From: JAPHTQ01 sp050295975
GTDB lineage: Bacteria > Pseudomonadota > Gammaproteobacteria > Thiohalomonadales > Thiohalomonadaceae
Direction of reading: 5' to 3'
NCBI GenBank assembly: GCA_050295975.1
Contig: JBNKQR010000006.1
Span: forward strand, 10,938 to 74,937
Length of the DNA stretch: 64,000 nt
Numbering within the stretch: position 1 is the stretch's first letter; each line of letters opens with the position of its first letter. The position numbers were made by a program, and so were the translations under genes. The notes below the pieces were generated by a model that ran no database searches, was not told the DNA's origin, and saw nothing but the letters and a program-made list of their open reading frames with translations. Shown here one piece after another: positions 25,194 through 34,359 of the stretch.

Positions 25194-25953
25194 CTCGGAT
25201 CGTTGGAGCGCCCTCGGTTGGGCCATTGGTATCCATCTGCTGCTGTTTGCCCTGATCACCTTTGGTCTGCGTACCAGCAAACATGCCGCGGTATCGGTAG
25301 CCCCAATCATTCAGGCTACCGCAGTGAGCGAAGAGCAGGTGATGGAACCGCAGCGTCGTCACCAGGCCGAGGAGGCGGCAAAAAAAAAGCGCATCGCCGA
25401 ACAGAAGCGTAAGGCTGCTGAGGAAAAACGCCAGGCCGCGTTGAAGAAAAAGCGGGCGGCGGAGAAGGCCCGTTTGGCCGCGCTGGAGAAGAAACGTAAG
25501 ATGGAGGCCGAGCGCAAGGCCGAGGCAGAGCGCAAACAGGCCGAGGAAGCAAAAAAGCGGGCCGAAGCGGAAGAGGCAAAGAAACGCCAGGCAGCCGAAG
25601 AGCAGCTCAAAGCACAGATGGCCGCCGAGGCGGAACGCATGGCGGCAGAGGCGAAGCGACTCGACAGCGCCCGGCTTAACCGTTTGCAGGATCAGTATGT
25701 GGCGGACATTACCAACAAGGTACAGCGCAACTGGCTGCGTCCGCCCGATAGTCGCGGCACCTTTTGTAGTGTGGTGATCAACCAGATCCCCGGCGGCGAT
25801 ATCGTCGGTATTCGGGTAACCGACTGCGATGGCGATGTCGCCTTTCAGCGTTCGGTAGAGGCGGCGGTGCAGAAGTCCTCGCCGCTGCCGTTGCCCAAGG
25901 AACCAGAACTGTTCCAGCGTGAGATTGAATTTGTATTCCGACCTGTCAGATAA
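25177..25953 (+). CDS. tolA: Tol-Pal system protein TolA
   Basis: 258 residues. The order is one membrane helix (about 10-28), a long Ala/Lys/Glu-rich helix (about 50-165, full of AEEAKKR- and KKKRAAEKA-like repeats) and a C-terminal globular domain (about 170-258) with VADITNKVQRNWLRPP. It spans the periplasm and links the TolQR motor to Pal and TolB at the outer membrane. It is shorter than the E. coli protein because the helical rod is shorter. It overlaps tolR by 17 bases. Confidence 0.95.
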   Translation: MAMAADSDRWSALGWAIGIHLLLFALITFGLRTSKHAAVSVAPIIQATAVSEEQVMEPQRRHQAEEAAKKKRIAEQKRKAAEEKRQAALKKKRAAEKARLAALEKKRKMEAERKAEAERKQAEEAKKRAEAEEAKKRQAAEEQLKAQMAAEAERMAAEAKRLDSARLNRLQDQYVADITNKVQRNWLRPPDSRGTFCSVVINQIPGGDIVGIRVTDCDGDVAFQRSVEAAVQKSSPLPLPKEPELFQREIEFVFRPVR

Positions 25954-25973
25954 CGTCGGCAAGTAATGGATAA

Positions 25974-27278
25974 ATGAATATGTTGAAAAAAGTCGTTGTT
26001 ATAGTGTTACTGCTGGGCATGGCCATGCCGACCCAGGCGCGCCTGGTGATTGAGATCACCGAGGGGATTGAGGGCGCGCTGCCGATTGCGGTGGTGCCCT
26101 TTGCCGATGAGGCGGTGAGTGAGGATAGGGTGTCGCAGATCGTCGCTGCCGATCTGGCACGCAGTGGCCACTTCGCCCCTATTCAAGCGACCAAGATGCC
26201 TAATCAGCCTCACGAGGGTCGCGATATCGACTTCGCCGCCTGGCGAAATGTCGGGGTGGAGCATATGGTGGTGGGTAAGGTGGCCAAGCGTGGTACCAGC
26301 GCGCTGCAGGTTCAGTTCCAGCTCTTCGATGTGGTGCGTGGTGTGCAACTGGCCGGTTACAGCATTCCCACCGTGCCGTCGCGGCTGCGTCAGGTATCAC
26401 ACCAGATCGCCGATCTGGTGTTTGAAAAACTGACTGGGCAGAAGGGCGCCTTCAATACCCACGTCGCCTACGTCACCGTGAACCAGGAGGGGGGCAAAAC
26501 GGTACACCGTCTGGCGGTGGCCGACTCCGACGGTTTCAATGAGCAAATTATCCTTACCTCGAAACAGCCGCTGCTCTCTCCGGCCTGGGCGCCCGATGGC
26601 AAGCGTCTCGCCTACGTTTCGTTTGAGGGTGGGCGTACCGAGCTCTTCGTCCAGAACATCACCACGGGTAAGCGACAAAAGCTGGCCAGTTTCCGCGGCC
26701 TTAACAGTGCACCCGCCTGGTCGCCGGATGGTCGCCGTCTGGCGATGACCCTCTCCCGCGACGGCAATCCGGAGATTTACCTAATTGATCTCTCCAGCCG
26801 CGCACTCAGTCGTTTGACTCATAGCCGCTCCATCGATACCGAGGCGGCCTGGGCACCGGACGGTCGCTCCCTGATCTTTACCTCGGACCGCGGCGGCAAG
26901 CCGCAGATCTACAAGGTTGAACTGAATGGCAATCGAGCCAAGGGGCGACCCCAGCGTCTCACCTTCGAGAGCGACTACAGTGCCCGTGCCAGTTATTCAC
27001 CTGACGGCAGGCGGCTGGTCTTCGTTAGTGGTGAGGGGAATCGCTTCCGTATTGCGGTGCAGGATATGGAAAATGGCGCCATGCGGGTTGTGACCGGCAA
27101 CTGGCTCGACGAGTCGCCAAGCTTCGCACCCAACGGCAGCATGATCATCTACGCTACGGAGCATAATGGCCGTGGCATTCTTGAAGCAGTTTCAGTTGAC
27201 GGTCGCTCACACCAGCGTCTTGGTAGCAGTCAGGGTGATGTGCGTGAGCCGGCCTGGTCACCGTTTATCGCGCAATAG
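25974..27278 (+). CDS. tolB: Tol-Pal system protein TolB
   Basis: 434 residues. A signal peptide (about 1-22, ending PTQA) leads into an N-terminal alpha/beta domain (about 25-165) and a six-bladed propeller (about 170-430) built on repeats such as WSPDGRRLAM, WAPDGRSLIF and YSPDGRRLVF. It is the periplasmic partner of Pal, released by TolA. The second Met (MLKK, codon 3) could also start translation. pal follows after 10 bases. Confidence 0.97.
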   Translation: MNMLKKVVVIVLLLGMAMPTQARLVIEITEGIEGALPIAVVPFADEAVSEDRVSQIVAADLARSGHFAPIQATKMPNQPHEGRDIDFAAWRNVGVEHMVVGKVAKRGTSALQVQFQLFDVVRGVQLAGYSIPTVPSRLRQVSHQIADLVFEKLTGQKGAFNTHVAYVTVNQEGGKTVHRLAVADSDGFNEQIILTSKQPLLSPAWAPDGKRLAYVSFEGGRTELFVQNITTGKRQKLASFRGLNSAPAWSPDGRRLAMTLSRDGNPEIYLIDLSSRALSRLTHSRSIDTEAAWAPDGRSLIFTSDRGGKPQIYKVELNGNRAKGRPQRLTFESDYSARASYSPDGRRLVFVSGEGNRFRIAVQDMENGAMRVVTGNWLDESPSFAPNGSMIIYATEHNGRGILEAVSVDGRSHQRLGSSQGDVREPAWSPFIAQ

Positions 27279-27288
27279 AGGATAAGTC

Positions 27289-27825
27289 ATGAAAAGAGTT
27301 CACGGCGGTTTGGTTCTGGTTGCAACGGCGTTGCTGCTGTTGCAGGGTTGTAGCGGTGGCGCAGTGCGTGAAGATGAGGCTCCGGTGGATGAACAGAGTC
27401 TTGGTGCGGAGACCGGAGCCGCGCAGGTCGGTGTTGGTACTTTTAACGGTGTGCCGATTGCCGAGGCGCTTAACGACCCGGATAGTGTGTTATCACGCCG
27501 GGTGTTCTATTTCGATTTCAACAGCAGTGAACTTTCCGAAGCGGATCGCGAAGCGCTGGCCACCCATGCCAGCCTGCTATCAACCAATCCGGATCTGGCT
27601 GTGGTGCTGGAAGGTCATGCGGATGAACGTGGTTCACGCGAATACAACCTGGCACTGGGTGAGCGCCGCGCCAAGGCGATTGAACAGGTGTTAAATCTAC
27701 AGGGTGTGGATCGGGAGCAGATCCAGGTGATCAGTTTTGGTGAGGAGCGTCCGGTGGCATTGGGCCACGATGAAGAGGCATGGCGACTGAACCGCCGTGT
27801 GGAACTGCTTTATTCAGGGTATTGA
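27289..27825 (+). CDS. pal: Peptidoglycan-associated lipoprotein Pal
   Basis: 178 residues. The lipobox LLLLQGC (Cys about 21) predicts lipidation and outer-membrane anchoring. The OmpA-like peptidoglycan-binding domain (about 70-178) shows YFDFNSSELSEADREAL, GHADERGSREYNLALG and RRVELLY. Pal ties the outer membrane to peptidoglycan and exchanges between TolB and TolA. The gene ends one base before the cpoB start. Confidence 0.97.
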   Translation: MKRVHGGLVLVATALLLLQGCSGGAVREDEAPVDEQSLGAETGAAQVGVGTFNGVPIAEALNDPDSVLSRRVFYFDFNSSELSEADREALATHASLLSTNPDLAVVLEGHADERGSREYNLALGERRAKAIEQVLNLQGVDREQIQVISFGEERPVALGHDEEAWRLNRRVELLYSGY

Positions 27826-27826
27826 T

Positions 27827-28642
27827 ATGCGAGTGATGAAATTTTGTCTGGTCGCTGCCGTAGCAGCTGTTCTCTCTGCGCCACTGCATGCAGAGAGTAC
27901 GGATGATCGGCTGGACCGTATCGAAAAAATGCTCAGCAACCAGACGTTGCTGGATATGGTCGAGCGCCTTGATGCGATGCAGGCAGAGATGCAGCAATTG
28001 CGAGGCTCAGTGGAGGAACAGCAGCACACCATCGAAGGTTTGAAAGAGCGACAGCGTGAACTCTATCTTGATGTTGACCGTCGCCTCTCTCGTTTTGAGC
28101 GTGAAGGGGGCGGTGCGAGTATGCCGGCTCCAGTAGTAAAAGCACCTGCCGCGTCAAGTAGCAGCACTCAACCGCTGACCTCAGCGGCTGCGACACCCAC
28201 TACCCCGGTTGTGGCTGCCCCCGCTGTGGCACCGACGAACGATGCCAACCAGATGCAACAGGAGCGTGAGGCCTATCAGAAGGCCTTCGATACCCTGCGC
28301 GAACTGCGTTATGCCCAGGCAACCCAGGAGTTCCGTTCTTTCCTCAAACAGTATCCCAATGGTCGTTATGGTCATATCGCTCAGTACTGGCTGGGCGAGG
28401 CGAGCTACGCCCAGCGTAACTTCAAACAGGCGATCATCGACTATCAGGGACTGTTAAAGGGTTACCCCAGCAGCCCCAAGCGGGCCGAGGCGATGCTCAA
28501 GATCGGCTATAGCCAGCATGAACTGAAGCAGGATAGCGAGGCGAAGCAGACTCTGGATCAGCTGATCAAGCTCTACCCCGACTCGACCGAGGCGGGACAG
28601 GCACGCAACCTGCTCAAGCAGATCCGCAAACAGGCGGGCTGA
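27827..28642 (+). CDS. cpoB: Cell division coordinator CpoB (YbgF)
   Basis: 271 residues from the ATG at 27827; the frame is open back into pal. A signal peptide (ending PLHA) is followed by a coiled coil (about 22-85), a Pro/Ala/Thr-rich linker (about 90-145) and a TPR domain (about 150-271) with AFDTLRELRYAQATQEF and YWLGEASYAQRNFKQAI. It links Tol-Pal constriction with peptidoglycan synthesis during division. It ends the Tol-Pal set; queE begins two bases later. Confidence 0.94.
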   Translation: MRVMKFCLVAAVAAVLSAPLHAESTDDRLDRIEKMLSNQTLLDMVERLDAMQAEMQQLRGSVEEQQHTIEGLKERQRELYLDVDRRLSRFEREGGGASMPAPVVKAPAASSSSTQPLTSAAATPTTPVVAAPAVAPTNDANQMQQEREAYQKAFDTLRELRYAQATQEFRSFLKQYPNGRYGHIAQYWLGEASYAQRNFKQAIIDYQGLLKGYPSSPKRAEAMLKIGYSQHELKQDSEAKQTLDQLIKLYPDSTEAGQARNLLKQIRKQAG

Positions 28643-28643
28643 A

Positions 28644-29309
28644 TTGGCCGCGGTGGAGAGTGGCGGGGCTGGTCGGCTCCGCATCAGCGAGATATTTCTC
28701 TCTCTTCAGGGCGAAGCCGACGCGGTTGGCTGGCCCTCGGTCTTTGTGCGACTTACGGGTTGCCCGTTGCGTTGCCACTACTGTGATACCGCCTATGCCT
28801 TTAGCGGAGGCGAGTGGATGGGGATCGACGAGGTGCTGGCCCGGGTGGCCGACTATGGCGTTCGCCATGTCTGTGTGACCGGTGGCGAGCCGCTGGCACA
28901 AAAGGGCTGCCTGGAGTTGCTGAGCCGCCTCTGCGATGCCGGGCACGATGTTTCACTGGAGACCAGCGGTGCACTTGATATTGCCCGGGTCGACCCACGA
29001 GTCAGTCGGGTGATGGACATCAAGACCCCGATATCAGGTGAGGCGCAGCAGAATCGTTACGAAAACATCGACTATCTCACCTCTCAGGATCAGGTAAAAT
29101 TCGTTATCGGCAGTCGCGATGATTACGACTGGTCGGTGGCGGTGATCAACAAATACCAACTGACAGAACGCTGCATGGTCTTCTTCTCCCCCTGCTTCGG
29201 CAAGATAGAGGCGAAAGAGCTAGCCGAGTGGATCATCGCTGACCGGCTGGAGGTGAGACTGCAGTTGCAGCTACACAAGTTGTTGTGGGGCGATGAACAG
29301 GGCCGTTAG
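28644..29309 (+). CDS. queE: 7-carboxy-7-deazaguanine synthase QueE
   Basis: 221 residues. A radical-SAM enzyme of the queuosine pathway that turns carboxytetrahydropterin into carboxydeazaguanine. The cluster motif CPLRCHYCDT, the preceding FLSLQGEADAVGWPSVFVRL and the VTGGEPL stretch are intact. No ATG is available near the start: TTG at 28644 (one base after the cpoB stop) or GTG at 28653 are the options, with GTG giving a normal N-terminus. It is coupled to cpoB and followed by queC after 15 bases. Confidence 0.95.
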   Translation: MAAVESGGAGRLRISEIFLSLQGEADAVGWPSVFVRLTGCPLRCHYCDTAYAFSGGEWMGIDEVLARVADYGVRHVCVTGGEPLAQKGCLELLSRLCDAGHDVSLETSGALDIARVDPRVSRVMDIKTPISGEAQQNRYENIDYLTSQDQVKFVIGSRDDYDWSVAVINKYQLTERCMVFFSPCFGKIEAKELAEWIIADRLEVRLQLQLHKLLWGDEQGR

Positions 29310-29324
29310 GCAATCAGGAAAGTT

Positions 29325-30029
29325 ATGGCAGAGCAAAACGCGGTAGTACTGGTCTCCGGCGGTCTCGATTCCGCCACCACCCTGGCGATGGCGCAGCGGC
29401 AGGGTTTCACCTGTTACGCCCTCAGTTTCGATTACGACCAACGCCACCGCTGTGAACTGGCAGCGGCCGATGCGGTGGCCTCCAGTCTGGGGGCGGTAGA
29501 GCATCGGGTCTTCTCCCTCAATCTACGCCAGTTCGGCGGCTCGGCACTCACCGACGACAGCATCGATGTGCCGGAGCACGGCGGCGAAGGGATCCCGGTC
29601 ACCTACGTCCCGGCGCGCAATACGGTGTTTCTCTCCCTGGCACTGGCCTGGGCCGAGGTACTGGATGCCCGCGATATCTTTATAGGGGTCAACGCGGTGG
29701 ACTACTCCGGCTATCCCGACTGCCGCCCCGAGTTCATTGATGCCTTCGAACATACCGCCAATCTGGCAACCAAGGCGGGAGTAGAAGGCAGGGATTTCAC
29801 CATCCACGCGCCATTGATTGATATGAGTAAGGCGGAGATCATCGAGATGGGGACGACCCTGGGTGTCGACTACGGTCAGACCGTCTCCTGCTACAACCCC
29901 GACCCGGATGGTCTGGCCTGCGGCCACTGCGACTCCTGCCGCTTGCGTGCCGAGGGCTTCGCCAATGCCGGGATAGCCGATCCGACCCGTTATAAGGGAA
30001 TTCCCGTCTGGAAAGCCCCTCTCTCCTAG
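29325..30029 (+). CDS. queC: 7-cyano-7-deazaguanine synthase QueC
   Basis: 234 residues. It makes preQ0 from carboxydeazaguanine, ammonia and ATP. The PP-loop is VLVSGGLDSATTLA near residue 8. The C-terminal zinc site is visible as SCYNPDPDG followed by CGHCDSC. YVPARNTVFLSLALAWAE is a family stretch. queD and queF are not in the window. The gene is last in its operon and is followed by a MITE-like inverted repeat rather than an obvious terminator. Confidence 0.97.
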   Translation: MAEQNAVVLVSGGLDSATTLAMAQRQGFTCYALSFDYDQRHRCELAAADAVASSLGAVEHRVFSLNLRQFGGSALTDDSIDVPEHGGEGIPVTYVPARNTVFLSLALAWAEVLDARDIFIGVNAVDYSGYPDCRPEFIDAFEHTANLATKAGVEGRDFTIHAPLIDMSKAEIIEMGTTLGVDYGQTVSCYNPDPDGLACGHCDSCRLRAEGFANAGIADPTRYKGIPVWKAPLS

Positions 30030-30058
30030 GATATTCTTGACTCCTTCACAGGGTGAAA

Positions 30059-30199
30059 GAAACTATCTCAAAATAGTTCTCGCCCCCGGATCCTGTGTTG
30101 CAAAGCCTCCTCCGGTGCTCATTGACTACCGGTAAACTGCGCTCCTCGCAGACTTTGCGCCTTGTCTCCGGGCACGAGTCCAAATTTTGAGACAGCTTC
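30059..30199 (+). repeat. MITE-like 141-base element with imperfect terminal inverted repeats
   Basis: The left end GAAACTATCTCAAAAT matches the reverse complement of the right end with two differences. The pairing continues inward in patches (CCCGGA, GCAAAG), so the whole element can fold into a long hairpin. It has no coding capacity and sits between queC and the YedE gene. No second copy was seen in this window, so mobility is not shown. Confidence 0.6.
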
Positions 30200-30265
30200 T
30201 TGGGCCGTGTGTATAAGAAATAACTACACTCCCACACAGAGCAAAAGATTGAGAGGTCAGTTTCA

Positions 30266-31567
30266 ATGGTATTCGAAAGCTTCTCCCAGGCTAATTCCTT
30301 TATGTTGTGGTCCACCTTCGCCATTGCCGTTGTGCTGGGCGCGGTGGTCAACAAGACCAACTTCTGCACCATGGGTGCGGTCTCCGACGCAGTGAACATG
30401 GGTGACTGGGGCCGCATACGCGCCTGGTTTCTCGCCATCGCCGTGGCCATGCTCGGCGTAGCGGTGCTGGAGTTCCTCGGCATGGTCCAGCCCGACACCG
30501 CCTTCCCGCCCTACCGTATGGGCCAGCTGATCTGGGCTGAAAATATACTCGGTGGCATCACCTTCGGTATCGGCATGACCCTCGCCTCGGGCTGTGGCAA
30601 CAAGACCCTGATTCGTATCGGCGGGGGCAACCTCAAGTCGATTGTGGTCTTCGCCATCATTGCGCTGATTGCCTACTTTATGATCAACCCGCTGCCCGGT
30701 AGTGACCAGACCCTGATGTCGCTGCTGTTCTTTAACTGGATCCGCCCGCTGGCCATCGATATGGGACCCTATCAGGATCTGGGTACAGTAATCGCCGGAA
30801 ACGACGGCGCATCGATGGCCCGCCTGGTCATCGGCATCGTGCTTAGTGCGGTAGTGATGGGTTTTGTCTTCAAATCGGCCGATTTTCGCAGCAATTTTGA
30901 TAATGTTCTTGCGGGCATCGTCGTCGGCCTGGCGGTGTTAGCGGCCTGGTATGCTACCTCCAACACGCTACTCAGCTATGAATCAGACTTCGATGGCGCG
31001 GTAACTGTCACTGCCCGTGAATTCCTCGATCCGGTCTCCTCACAGTGGGATATGGCTGAAGGGGTGCGTGAGAACTGGCCGAGCGATAAGCCGGACATGA
31101 CCACCATGAGTCCCCAGTCCTTCACCTTCATCAATCCGATGGGCCAGACCCTCGGTTATGCGGGCAGCGCTTTTGACCGCGCCAACCTGACCTTCGGTGT
31201 GATGGCGGTGTTCGGGGTGATCCTCGGCTCCTTCCTCTGGTCGCTGTTTAGCAAGGGCTTCCGTATCGAATGGTTCAGCTCCATGAGCGACTTCACCAGC
31301 CATTTCATTGGCGCGATCCTGATGGGCTTCGGTGGGGTGCTGGCGATGGGCTGCACCGTCGGGCAGGGCATTACAGGAGTTTCCACCCTGGCCATCGGCT
31401 CGATTATGACCCTTTTCTCCATCATCCTCGGCTGCGCCATGACCATGAAAGTGCAGTACTACCGTATGGTCTACGAGGAGGAGGCGAGCTTCGCCAAGGC
31501 ACTGGTGGCAGGGCTTTGTGATCTGAAGTTATTGCCGAATAGCCTGCGTAAACTCGATAAGGTCTGA
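30266..31567 (+). CDS. YeeE/YedE-family (TsuA-like) sulfur-compound transporter
   Basis: 433 residues, mostly hydrophobic, with around nine or ten membrane helices. It is a double-length YeeE/YedE protein. The Cys-bearing signatures recur: NKTNFCTMGAVSDAVN near 30, LASGCGNKTLIRIGGGNLKS near 110 and MGCTVGQGITGVST near 370. In characterised members such Cys residues relay thiosulfate across the inner membrane; other members move selenium- or sulfur-related substrates. No sulfurtransferase (TusA-like) gene is adjacent. It starts with ATG after GAGAGG and is preceded by the MITE-like repeat. Confidence 0.9.
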   Translation: MVFESFSQANSFMLWSTFAIAVVLGAVVNKTNFCTMGAVSDAVNMGDWGRIRAWFLAIAVAMLGVAVLEFLGMVQPDTAFPPYRMGQLIWAENILGGITFGIGMTLASGCGNKTLIRIGGGNLKSIVVFAIIALIAYFMINPLPGSDQTLMSLLFFNWIRPLAIDMGPYQDLGTVIAGNDGASMARLVIGIVLSAVVMGFVFKSADFRSNFDNVLAGIVVGLAVLAAWYATSNTLLSYESDFDGAVTVTAREFLDPVSSQWDMAEGVRENWPSDKPDMTTMSPQSFTFINPMGQTLGYAGSAFDRANLTFGVMAVFGVILGSFLWSLFSKGFRIEWFSSMSDFTSHFIGAILMGFGGVLAMGCTVGQGITGVSTLAIGSIMTLFSIILGCAMTMKVQYYRMVYEEEASFAKALVAGLCDLKLLPNSLRKLDKV

Positions 31568-31606
31568 GCAACTAGCCTTTATCCAGTAAAAAGTCTGCAT
31601 TGGCTC

Positions 31607-31634
31607 TTGAGATTTTCGGCGTATCGGGTAGGAT
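31607..31634 (+). promoter_or_regulatory. Candidate promoter of tRNA-Lys
   Basis: TTGAGA (31607-31612), 16-base spacer, TAGGAT (31629-31634), followed by a GCCG discriminator-like stretch. The tRNA begins 14 bases downstream. A GC-rich discriminator is typical of stringently controlled stable-RNA promoters. Confidence 0.55.
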
Positions 31635-31648
31635 ATGCCGCTCTTTTG

Positions 31649-31724
31649 GGGCCGTTAGCTCAGTCGGTAGAGCAGTTGACTTTTAATCAATTGGTCGCAG
31701 GTTCGAATCCTGCACGGCCCACCA
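31649..31724 (+). tRNA. tRNA-Lys(UUU)
   Basis: A 76-base cloverleaf was traced by hand. Acceptor arm GGGCCGT/ACGGCCC, D-arm GCTC/GAGC, anticodon stem GTTGA/TCAAT with loop CTTTTAA (anticodon TTT), T-arm GCAGG/CCTGC with TTCGAAT, and an encoded CCA end. A single tRNA with its own promoter and terminator. Confidence 0.97.
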
Positions 31725-31731
31725 TTATTCG

Positions 31732-31770
31732 AAAGGGTTACGTCGCGAGACGTAGCCCTTTTTTTATTTT
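31732..31770 (+). terminator. Intrinsic terminator after tRNA-Lys
   Basis: Stem AAAGGGTTACGTC / GACGTAGCCCTTT (one T-G pair) with loop GCGA, followed by a T-rich run. Confidence 0.9.
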
Positions 31771-31834
31771 CCAGCCAGTTTTCCCGTTAAAATGACACGC
31801 TTGCTGGCAAACCCTATCTAACTGAGAAATCTCC

Positions 31835-33730
31835 ATGGCTCTGCTAACCCTGCGTAACGTTACCCTGGCATTCGGCGGCCCACCGCTGCTTGACGGTATT
31901 GATCTGCAGATCGAGCCGGGAGAGCGCCTCTGTCTGGTGGGGCGTAACGGTGCTGGCAAGTCGACCCTGATGAAGTTACTCAATAATGAATTGAGTGCCG
32001 ACAGCGGTGAGGTGGTGCGCCGTCAGAGCCTGCGAGTCGCGCGCCTGACCCAGGAAGTGCCGCGTGAGATTAGCGGGACGGTGTTTGATGTGGTGGCGGA
32101 CGGTCTGGGTGAAACCGGAAAGCTGCTGGCCGATTATCACCACGTTATCCAGCAACTGGCCACAGGCGATGAGAAGCTGATGGCGAAGCTGGAACATATT
32201 CAGCACGAGCTTGAGTCCTGTGACGGCTGGCAACTGAACCAGCGGGTCGATGCGGTGATCTCGCGACTCAAGCTGCCTGAGGAGAGTAACTTTGCCGAAC
32301 TCTCCGGAGGGATGAAGCGACGTGTTCTGTTGGCGCGTGAACTGGTGAGTGAGCCGGATCTGCTACTGCTCGACGAACCGACCAACCATCTGGATATAGA
32401 AGCGATTGGCTGGTTAGAGGAGTTTCTACTCAATTGGCCTGGCACCCTGCTGTTTATTACCCACGACAGGATGTTTCTGCAAAATCTGGCTACCCGTATC
32501 ATCGAACTGGATCGGGGTCGTCTCACCTCGTGGCCCGGTAATTACGGTACCTACCTGCGGCGCAAGGAGGAGATGCTGGAGGCCGAGGCCCAACAGAATG
32601 CCCTGTTTGATAAAAAGCTGGCCCAGGAAGAGGTGTGGATCCGCCAGGGGATCAAGGCACGGCGCACCCGTAATGAAGGCAGGGTACGGGCACTCAAGGC
32701 ACTGCGCGATGAACGTAGCGAACGACGTGAGCGCGGTTGCAAGGTCAAGATGGAGCTGGGAACAGGGGAGCGCTCCGGCAAACTGGTAAATGAGGTGACA
32801 GATATCGGTATGGCCTATGCGGGTCGCACCCTGTTCGAACACTTCTCCACCACCATCATGCGCGGGGATAAGGTGGGGATTCTTGGGCCCAACGGTTCAG
32901 GCAAGAGTACCCTGCTAAAGATCCTGCTAGGCCGACTTGAACCACAACAGGGTCAGATCAAGCTGGGCACCAATCTGGAGATCGCCTGGTTCGATCAGCA
33001 TCGGGAGCAACTCGACGAAGAGGCAACAGTGCTGGATAACGTTGCCGAAGGTAGCGACAAGGTGACGGTCAATGGTCGTGAAAAGCATGTGATGAGCTAT
33101 TTGCAGGACTTCCTCTTTTCTCCTGAGAGGGCGCGCAGCCCGGTACGCTCCCTCTCCGGTGGTGAGCGTAACCGCCTGCTGCTGGCGAAACTGTTCAGTC
33201 GTCCGGCCAATCTGCTGGTGATGGACGAACCGACCAATGACCTGGACGTGGAGACACTGGAACTGCTGGAGGAGTTGTTGCTGGAGTATAAGGGCACCCT
33301 GCTGCTGGTCAGTCACGACCGTGCCTTTATCAATAACGTGGTGACCTCGACCATCGCCTTCGAAGGTGACGGTGAGTTGAACGAGTACGTGGGTGGCTAC
33401 GACGACTGGTTACGTCAATGTGAAGCAGCAACAAAACAGCGTAAGGCACAGAAGCCGGCACCGAAGGATGAGGTGAAAAAGGTATCAGCCCCTCGCGGCA
33501 AGTTGAGCTACAAGGATCAACGGGAACTGGATGGGTTGCCGAAACAGATCGAGCAGCTTGAAGCGGAGCTGGCCTCCTTGCATCAGACGATGGCAGAACC
33601 GGATTTCTATAAACAGGAGAGTGCGGTAATCACTGCATCCCGTGAGCGTCTGGAGCAGATGGAGAAAGAACTGGCGATTGCCTATGCCCGTTGGGAAGCT
33701 CTGGAAGCATTACGCGATGGTACGTCGTAG
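31835..33730 (+). CDS. uup: ABC-F ATPase Uup
   Basis: 631 residues with two ABC ATPase domains and no membrane part. Walker A motifs are GRNGAGKST and GPNGSGKST, signatures LSGGMKRRVLLARE and LSGGERNRLLLAKL, Walker B LLLLDEPTNHLD and LLVMDEPTNDLD. A C-terminal coiled coil (about 560-631) follows. That layout and the opening TLAFGGPPLLDGIDLQIE match Uup, an ABC-F protein that acts on ribosomes and influences transposon excision and DNA intermediates. It stands alone between tRNA-Lys and the convergent purN gene. Confidence 0.93.
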   Translation: MALLTLRNVTLAFGGPPLLDGIDLQIEPGERLCLVGRNGAGKSTLMKLLNNELSADSGEVVRRQSLRVARLTQEVPREISGTVFDVVADGLGETGKLLADYHHVIQQLATGDEKLMAKLEHIQHELESCDGWQLNQRVDAVISRLKLPEESNFAELSGGMKRRVLLARELVSEPDLLLLDEPTNHLDIEAIGWLEEFLLNWPGTLLFITHDRMFLQNLATRIIELDRGRLTSWPGNYGTYLRRKEEMLEAEAQQNALFDKKLAQEEVWIRQGIKARRTRNEGRVRALKALRDERSERRERGCKVKMELGTGERSGKLVNEVTDIGMAYAGRTLFEHFSTTIMRGDKVGILGPNGSGKSTLLKILLGRLEPQQGQIKLGTNLEIAWFDQHREQLDEEATVLDNVAEGSDKVTVNGREKHVMSYLQDFLFSPERARSPVRSLSGGERNRLLLAKLFSRPANLLVMDEPTNDLDVETLELLEELLLEYKGTLLLVSHDRAFINNVVTSTIAFEGDGELNEYVGGYDDWLRQCEAATKQRKAQKPAPKDEVKKVSAPRGKLSYKDQRELDGLPKQIEQLEAELASLHQTMAEPDFYKQESAVITASRERLEQMEKELAIAYARWEALEALRDGTS

Positions 33731-33771
33731 GATTTCAGCAGGGATAAACCGGAATTAGCGACGAGCTTGAT

Positions 33772-34359
33772 TTAACGCTTTAACCACTGCTCTGCAAACT
33801 GACGAATCGCTTCGGGATAGATTTTGTGTTCCTGTTCCAGCACCCGCGCCGCCAGGGTCTCAGGCGTATCGCCATCGAGTACCGGCACCCGTGCCTGCAT
33901 GAGAATCGGTCCCGCATCCAGTTCCGGAGTAACGTAGTGCACGGTGCACCCCGCCACCTCGTCGCCTGCTTCCAGCGCACGTGCATGGGTGTGTAGTCCA
34001 CGATATTTCGGCAGTAGCGAAGGGTGGATATTCATCATCCTCCCTTCATAGTGACGCACAAAGTCGTCGCTTAAAATTCGCATGAAACCAGCCAGTACTA
34101 CCAGCTTCGGCGCATAACTGTCGATCAGTTGCTGTAGTGCCTGGTCGTAACTTTCCCGATCAGCAAAATTGCCATGCTCAAGCACCGCTGTATCGATGCC
34201 TGCGTCATGGGCCCGGGTCAGGCCATAGGCGTCCGGACGGTTACTGATCACGGCACGGATATCCACCGGCATTCCCTTCGCCGTGGCATCGATAATAGAT
34301 TGCAGGTTACTGCCGCTGCCCGAAAGCAGGACAACGATAGGAAGCTTTGTCGCCGACAT
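33772..34359 (-). CDS. purN: Phosphoribosylglycinamide formyltransferase
   Basis: 195 residues. It transfers a formyl group from 10-formyl-tetrahydrofolate to GAR in purine synthesis. Visible motifs are VLLSGSGSNLQSIID at the start, the catalytic stretch MNIHPSLLPKYRG near 108 and VHYVTPELDAGPI near 137. Its ATG overlaps the purM stop by one base (TAATG), so the two are coupled in the classic purMN pair. It is convergent with uup; no terminator was identified. Confidence 0.97.
   Translation of the reverse strand: MSATKLPIVVLLSGSGSNLQSIIDATAKGMPVDIRAVISNRPDAYGLTRAHDAGIDTAVLEHGNFADRESYDQALQQLIDSYAPKLVVLAGFMRILSDDFVRHYEGRMMNIHPSLLPKYRGLHTHARALEAGDEVAGCTVHYVTPELDAGPILMQARVPVLDGDTPETLAARVLEQEHKIYPEAIRQFAEQWLKR

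Noticed and set aside
25072..25962. Minus-strand open frame opposite tolA with Leu/Phe-rich repeats
   Set aside because: The repeats are the reverse of tolA's Ala/Lys/Glu codons.
31607..31795. Short open frame overlapping tRNA-Lys
   Set aside because: It reads through the tRNA and its terminator; the tRNA explains the sequence.
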